From NCBI RefSeq assembly GCF_025244705.1, contig NZ_CP104207.1:3348001-3412000 (forward strand): 64,000 nucleotides of DNA, written 5' to 3'. Shown one piece after another: positions 59,284 to 64,000 of the stretch; the first letter of the stretch is position 1, and every line of letters begins with the position of its first letter. The notes beneath the pieces are model-generated. The model was not told where the DNA came from. It made no database searches and saw nothing but the letters and a program-made list of their open reading frames with translations. Source of the stretch: Sphingopyxis sp. PET50. GTDB taxonomy: Bacteria; Pseudomonadota; Alphaproteobacteria; Sphingomonadales; Sphingomonadaceae. A program made the translations under genes and the position numbers.

Positions 59284-60977
59284 TCAGCGGCATTTTCCAT
59301 AGCCCGCCCCGCGCACCGCGCGGGCCGGGGGTGGCGCCGGTCGGTTCGCCGTCCTTGAGCACCGCGGCGCCGTTGACGAAGACGTCGCGGACGCCGGTCG
59401 CATATTGGTGCGGATTTTCGAAGGTTGCGCGGTCGGCGATCGCCGCCGGGTCGAAGATCACGACATCGGCATAATAGCCGGGCTTCAGCGCGCCGCGTTC
59501 CGCGATGCCGAGGTTGGTCGCGGGGAGCATCGTCAGCCGGTACACCGCCTGTTCGAGCGGGATCAGCTTCTCGTCGCGGACATAGCGGCCGAGCAGCCGC
59601 GCGAAATTGCCGTAGGTGCGCGGGTGGGCGCCCGATTTCAGGAACACCCCCTCGGCCGATTGCGACGCGGCGTCGGAGCCGAAGCTCATCCACGGCAATT
59701 GCACCTGCTTCCGCACATTATCCTCGGACATCAGGAAATAGACGGTGCCGACGCGCGAGCCGTCCTCGATCACCAGGTCCATCGCGGTTTCCTCGGGGCT
59801 CTTGCCGCGCATCGCCGCGACCTCCGCGAGCGTCCTGCCGGTGAGCGGTTTCAGTTTCTCGCTCTTGAAGCCGGTGAGGATCATCTTGTCGGCGCCCGCG
59901 CCGATGTAGAGATTTTCCCAATCGCTGCCGGGTTTGCGCATTTCGGCGGCGACGCGCTTGCGGGTCGCGGGGTCCTTCAGCCGCTCGATCCACGCCTCGA
60001 GCCCGCCCGCCTGCACCCAAGTCGGCATCGCGGCGTCGAGCCCGGTGGCGCCGGCGGTGTAGGTGTACATGTCGGCGGTGATGCGCTGCCCCGCCGCCCG
60101 CGCCGCCTCGATCTTCCCGACGACCGCGTCGAGCTTGCCCCAATTGTCGCGGCCCGCCATCTTGAGGTGATAGATTTCGGCCGGCGCGCCCGAGCGGCGC
60201 GAAATCTCGATCAGTTCGTCGACCGCTTCCTCCAGCCGGTCGCCCTCCGAACGCATGTGGCTGATGTACAGGCCGCCGCACCGCGCCGCTTCGCTGGTCA
60301 GCGCCACCAGCTCGCCGGTCTCGGCATAGGAACCGGGGGCGTAGATCAGCGAGCTGCCGACGCCGAGCGCGCCCTCGTCCATCGCCTGCCGCACCAGCGC
60401 CCGCATCCGCGCGAGCTGTTCGGGGGCCGGGTCGACATCGCCTTCGCCCAGTTCGTGGACGCGCACCGTCGCGGCGCCGACGAAGCTCGCGACATTGGTG
60501 GCGACGCCGCGCTTTTCCAGCCAGCCGAGATAGTCGCCGAGGCTGGTCCATTCGATCCTATATTTGATGTCGCCCTGCCGCTCGGTTTCCTGCCGCTTCA
60601 TTTCGGCGTTCATCGGCCCCATCGACCAGCCCTCGCCCATCACCTCGAGCGTCACGCCCTGCCTTATGTCGCTCTGGCTGCGCGGGTCGGCGATCAGCGA
60701 TTCGGTGGCCCAGCTCAGCATGTTGATGAAGCCCGGCGCGACCGCCATGCCGGCGGCGGAGATTTCGCTGCGGCCCTTGCCCGCGACGGTGCCGACCGCG
60801 ACGATGCGGTCGTCCTCGATCGCCACGTCGCCGGTGACCGGCGCTGCGCCCGATCCGTCGTAGAGGGTGCCGCCGCGAATGACGATGTCATAGGCGGGTT
60901 CGGCGCTCGCCGCGCGGCAGCGCGAGCCAGCCTGCGGCCAGCAGGAGCGATCGTCCGAACCGCTGCTTCCCCGTCAT
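59284..60977 (-). CDS. Exported N-acyl-D-amino-acid deacylase-like amidohydrolase, two frame changes
   Basis: Amidohydrolase-superfamily enzyme of the D-aminoacylase type, 563 residues after correction. A signal peptide ([11 protein letters not shown]) is followed, across an extra base near 60920, by [19 protein letters not shown]. Then [13 protein letters not shown], which lacks the usual HxH (normally FIDxHTH), [21 protein letters not shown] and [23 protein letters not shown] second extra base near 59326 corrects the end to [15 protein letters not shown] with TGA at 59286-59284; read uncorrected it runs through the tRNA antisense. Loss of the HxH pair is a family variant (INMLSWA type) with unclear metal use. 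Confidence 0.85.
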
Positions 60978-61107
60978 CCTTCGTCTCCCGCTGTCCGGCC
61001 GATGCCGCATCCTGCCCGAGCGCGATGCGCTTGCCTATCGCATTTACCGGCTTGATCGCGGGCCGCCGCCGCGCCAAGGCCGTCGCGACAAACGACGGGA
61101 GGAAGCC

Positions 61108-62076
61108 TTGATCAAGACGCGCATCACCGAGAAATTCGGCATCGAGACCCCGATCCTGATGGGCGGCATGACCGGCGTCGGTTACGGTCCGCTCGTCGCC
61201 GCGGTCGCCAACGCCGGGGCGCTCGGTTTCATCACCGCGCATATGTATCCGACCGGCCAGGCGCTCTTCGACGAGATCGAGGCGACGCGCAAGCTGACCG
61301 ACAAGCCCTTCGGTGTGAACCTGACCCTGCTGCCGTCGATCAACCCCATCCCCTATGACGAATATCGCGAGGCGATCATCGCGAGCGGGATCACGATCGT
61401 CGAGACCGCGGGCCGCGCGCCGACCGATCACCTGCCCCGGTTCAAGGAGGCGGGCGTCACGGTGATCCACAAATGCACCTCGGTCCGCCATTCGGTGTCG
61501 GCGGTGAACAAGGGCGTCGACATGATCAGCATCGACGGCTTCGAATGCGCGGGGCATCCCGGCGAGGACGATGTCGGGCTGGTCGTGCTGCTGCCCGCGA
61601 CGGTCGATGCCCTGCCCGACACCCCGATCGTCGCCTCGGGCGGCATGGCCGACGGGCGCAGCCTGATCGCCGCGCTCGCGCTCGGCGCCGATGCGGTCAA
61701 CATGGGCACGCGCTTCTGCGCGACGGTCGAGGCGCAGATCCACCAGAATGTGAAGCAGCGCATCGTCGATGCCAGCGAACTCGACACCGTCCTCGTCGGC
61801 CGCACGCTGCGCAACACCGCGCGCGTCGCGAAGAATGCGGTGTCGGTCGAGGTGGCGGAGATCCAGCGCGACCCGGCCAAGACCTTCGACGACGTCAAGC
61901 ATCTGATGGCGGGCGTGCGCGGGCGCGAGAATGTGCTGCGCGATGGCGATGTCGACGGCGGCATCTGGACCAGCGGCCAGAGCCAGGCGCTGATCCACGA
62001 CATCCCGACCTGCGCCGAGCTGGTGGCGAACATCATGGCGCAGGCGGAGGCGGTCCGCGCGAAAATCGCGGGTTAG
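61108..62076 (+). CDS. Nitronate monooxygenase/2-nitropropane dioxygenase-like flavoenzyme
   Basis: FMN-binding alpha/beta barrel of 322 residues. TTG start after GGGAGGA. ETPILMGGMTGVGYGPLVAAVANAG opens the barrel; VIHKCTSVRHSVSAVNKGVD, FECAGHPGEDD and VASGGMADGRSLIAALALGA (FMN phosphate) follow. The family contains nitronate monooxygenases and FabK/PfaD-like reductases; the Gly-His-Pro segment supports the former. Alone in its orientation, followed by a REP hairpin and element A. Confidence 0.87.
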   Translation: MIKTRITEKFGIETPILMGGMTGVGYGPLVAAVANAGALGFITAHMYPTGQALFDEIEATRKLTDKPFGVNLTLLPSINPIPYDEYREAIIASGITIVETAGRAPTDHLPRFKEAGVTVIHKCTSVRHSVSAVNKGVDMISIDGFECAGHPGEDDVGLVVLLPATVDALPDTPIVASGGMADGRSLIAALALGADAVNMGTRFCATVEAQIHQNVKQRIVDASELDTVLVGRTLRNTARVAKNAVSVEVAEIQRDPAKTFDDVKHLMAGVRGRENVLRDGDVDGGIWTSGQSQALIHDIPTCAELVANIMAQAEAVRAKIAG

Positions 62077-62095
62077 CCGAAAGGACAAGCAAGCT

Positions 62096-62200
62096 GTGCC
62101 CCTGCGAAGGCAGGGGCCCATCTCCTGGGCCCTCCGTCTCCACAGCCGGTCGTTCCAAGCCGATCCGGCACATGATGGGCCCCTGCCTTCGCAGGGGCAC
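62096..62200. repeat. REP-like hairpin, CCCCTGCGAAGGCAGGGG type
   Basis: Perfect 25-base arms (62096-62120 and 62176-62200) with about 55 bases between. Each arm is itself palindromic. It abuts element A, copy 2, and may end transcription of the preceding gene. Confidence 0.7.
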
Positions 62201-62210
62201 GGTGTTTTTA

Positions 62211-62355
62211 GACCGGCGTGCGTTAAATCTGCATCATTACCCAAACCCGTTCGTGCTGAGCTTGTCGAAGCACCGCCCTTCTCTTCGACGCTGAAAGAAA
62301 GAACGGCCCTTCGACAAGCTCAGGGCGAACGGTTCATATTTAACGCACGCCGCCC
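62211..62355. mobile_element. Miniature inverted-repeat element A, copy 2 (145 bp)
   Basis: Appears identical in length and sequence to the copy at 7636-7780, with the same flanking TA (62209-62210 and 62356-62357). Its right end provides the last base of the TAG stop of the efflux-protein gene on the minus strand. Apparent identity over 145 bases, 54 kb apart, points to recent transposition. Confidence 0.82.
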
Positions 62356-63783
62356 TAAGCCGCCGGTTCCTGCCACCCGCCCCCCAGCGCGAGGAACAGC
62401 GCCACCAGATTCGTCGCGCGCGCCTGTTCCGACTGGGCGATGCTCGCGTTGATCGCCGCGAGCGAGCGTTCGGCGTCGAGCACGACCTGGAAATTCTCGC
62501 GCCCCGCCTGATAGCGCAGCCGCGCGATGCGTGCCGCCTCGCCGGCTTCGCCCGCCGCGCGGCGCAGCGCCGCCAGCCGGTCGAGCTCGCCCGCATAATT
62601 GGCGAGCGCGCTTTCGCTTTCCTGCAACGCGGTGAGCCAGGTGCCGTCGAAGGTCGCGAGCGCGGCGTCGGCGCCGGCCTCGGCCTGTTTCAGCCGCGAC
62701 CGCGCGACCTCCATATTGGGGAAGCTCCACGAGATGAGCGGGCCGAGCGAGAAGCGGAAGCTGTCCGAGGTGCCGAGTCCCCCGATCGCGCTCGCGGTCG
62801 TGCCGACCGAGCCGCCGAGGCTGATGCTGGGATAGAGGTCGGCGGTCGCGACATTGACCCGCGCCGCGGCGGCAGCGAGCTGGCGCTCGGCGCGGCGGAT
62901 GTCGGGGCGCCGCGCGAGCAGCGCCGCGCCGTCGCCGACCGGGATCGGGCGGGCGAGTTCGGGCGGCGCCTGACAGGCGAGCACCGCCTGCGGCGCCTCG
63001 GCCGGCGGCTTGCCGGTGAGCACGGCGAGGCGATAGAGCGCCGCCGCGCGCTGCGCGGTCAGCGTCGGGATCGTCGCGCGCGTCTGTTCGAGCAAGGCCC
63101 CCGCCTGCCCGGTTTCGAGCCGCGTCGCGCGCCCGCCCTCGAACAGCCTGGCGCGTGAGGTCGAAGGTCGCCTCCTGGATGCGCAGCGTTTCCTCGGCGA
63201 CCGCGATCTGGCGGTTATAGGAACAGGTGTCGGCATAGGCGCGCGTCGTTTCGGCGGCGACGGTGATGCGGGTGAGGTCGAACGCCGCCTGCACCGCTTC
63301 GGCATCGGCGCGGGCGGCGCGGATCGCGCTTTCGACGCGGCCGAACAGGTCGAGCTGATAGCCGACGTCGAGCCCGACGTCATAGGTTTCGCCCTCGAAC
63401 GCGCGCGCACCCGGAATATCGGCGCTCGCCCTGGTGAGCGGCTGGCGCGCATAGGTGCCGCCGGCGCCCACCGTCGTCGTCGGCAGCCGTCCGGCGCGCG
63501 ATTCGCGCAGCACCGCGCGCGCCTGCGCCAGATTGGCGGCGGCGACGCGCAGGTCGGTGTTCGCGGTCAGCGCCTGCTTCACCAGGTCGTCGAGCAAGGG
63601 GTCGCCGAACAGGCTCCACCACGCGCCCGGCGGCTGCTCGCCCGAAAAGGCGGGCGACTTGCCCGCTTCGAGAAAGGGCGCCTGCGACGGCGCGGCGGGG
63701 ACCGGCGAGACATAGGCGGGGCCGACGGTGCAGGCCGAGAGCGCGAGCGCGCTCGCGGCGGCGATGAGCGGGGTGCGGATCAT
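62355..63783 (-). CDS. Outer-membrane efflux lipoprotein, NodT family, one frame change
   Basis: Outer-membrane channel of a tripartite RND efflux pump. 475 residues corrected. The signal TPLIAAASALALSACTVGP has a lipobox (LSAC). GAWWSLFGDPLLDDLVKQAL and TNTDLRVAAANLAQARAVLRE are the typical first coiled coil. An extra base near 63148 separates IQEATFDLTR from RLFEGGRATRLE. LARRPDIRRAERQLAAAAA and the second coiled coil (LRYQAGRENFQVVLDAERSL) follow. The stop TAG includes the end of element A. ATG 63783 shares a base with the RND stop (TGATG). Confidence 0.92.
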
Positions 63784-64000
63784 CACAGCGTCTCCACCGG
63801 CGTCGCGCCGCTCCGGTCCCGGCCGCGCCGGAAATAACGGGTCGCCCGGTCGCCGAGGCGGCGGGAGAGGACGTAGAAGAGCGGGGTGAAGATCAGCCCG
63901 AAGATCGTCACGCCGAGCATGCCGAAGGTCACCGCGGTGCCGAGCGACTGGCGCATCTCCTGCCCCGGTCCCGACGCGGTGGCGAGCGGGATGACGCCGA
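63783..64000 (-). CDS. RND efflux permease, C-terminal end (partial)
   Basis: The last 72 residues of an inner-membrane RND transporter of the AcrB/HAE1 type. GVIPLATASGPGQEMRQSLG, TAVTFGMLGVTIFGLIFTPLFY and a short charged tail (SRRLGDRATRYFRRGRDR) are the standard end of these pumps. It is joined to the NodT-type gene by TGATG. Substrate range cannot be judged from this part. Confidence 0.9.
   Translation of the reverse strand, partial: GVIPLATASGPGQEMRQSLGTAVTFGMLGVTIFGLIFTPLFYVLSRRLGDRATRYFRRGRDRSGATPVETL

Overview
The window is chromosomal DNA of an alphaproteobacterium, most likely a sphingomonad (Sphingopyxis, Sphingomonas or a close relative). The signs are high GC, the gene order coaE-aroE-maf-ppsR / hemE-hemJ-rho ... 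mnmE-mnmG-rsmG-parA-parB, a NodT/RND efflux system, a TonB receptor, and many intergenic hairpins of types common in sphingomonads. It appears to hold the replication origin. The stretch 2354-2707, between divergent ppsR and hemE, has a perfect DnaA box, three near-matches, an AT-rich segment beside hemE and four GANTC sites. About 10-13 kb to the right are three 16-bp parS sites and the parAB genes.

Layout. 1-2353 (minus): coaE (partial), aroE, maf and ppsR in a tightly overlapping operon. 2354-2707: oriC. 2708-6388 (plus): hemE, hemJ, rho and a TerC-family membrane protein. 6389-7168: an AT-richer island with a small unknown protein and a retropepsin-like protease. 7235-10617: DUF1489, two adjacent TA-flanked miniature elements, then FMN-glutamate-synthase-like, NTF2-like and dienelactone hydrolase genes (minus). 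10715-17615 (plus): DUF6489, mnmE, mnmG, a small protein, rsmG, parA and parB, with the parS sites. 17976-22432: a pilin-like DUF4402 protein, a PapD-type chaperone and a large usher-like protein, facing an exported TPR-CHAT protein (22455-25701, minus). 25837-29587: FAD oxidoreductase, GtrA and a polytopic glycosyltransferase-like protein. 29568-36391: msrB, cytochrome P450, an ABC-2 exporter, queG, a lipoprotein and an EI24 protein. 36502-43096: adenosine kinase, flippase, gpsA-tsaD and hemC-hemD. 43116-49843: a mitofilin/HemX-like protein, glutaryl-CoA dehydrogenase with a CoA-transferase, and a TonB receptor divergent from a TetR regulator. 49884-57975: metX-metW, hisC-tyrA, plsC, ydcF, ftsE/ftsX and a zinc-ribbon protein. 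58031-64000: YeiH-type transporter, tRNA-Arg(CCG), an exported D-aminoacylase-like amidohydrolase, a nitronate monooxygenase-like enzyme, a second copy of the miniature element, and a NodT/RND efflux pair (RND partial).

About 20 genes, including essential ones (hemE, mnmE, rsmG, parB, hemC), are interrupted by single-base frame changes, mostly one extra base. This looks like sequence error rather than gene decay, so each is annotated as one gene across the frame change. It also creates false objects: an apparent RsmG-ParA fusion, and an amidohydrolase tail read from the antisense of the tRNA.

The most interesting items are: (1) the oriC/parS architecture; (2) a 145-bp miniature element in two apparently identical copies plus a second, unrelated element, whose ends sit exactly in TAG stop codons of three genes; (3) the pilin-chaperone-usher locus beside an exported CHAT protease; (4) the AT-rich retropepsin pair; (5) a 30-bp inverted repeat between ftsE and ftsX; (6) a hairpin family whose copies differ in sequence while their arms stay complementary.
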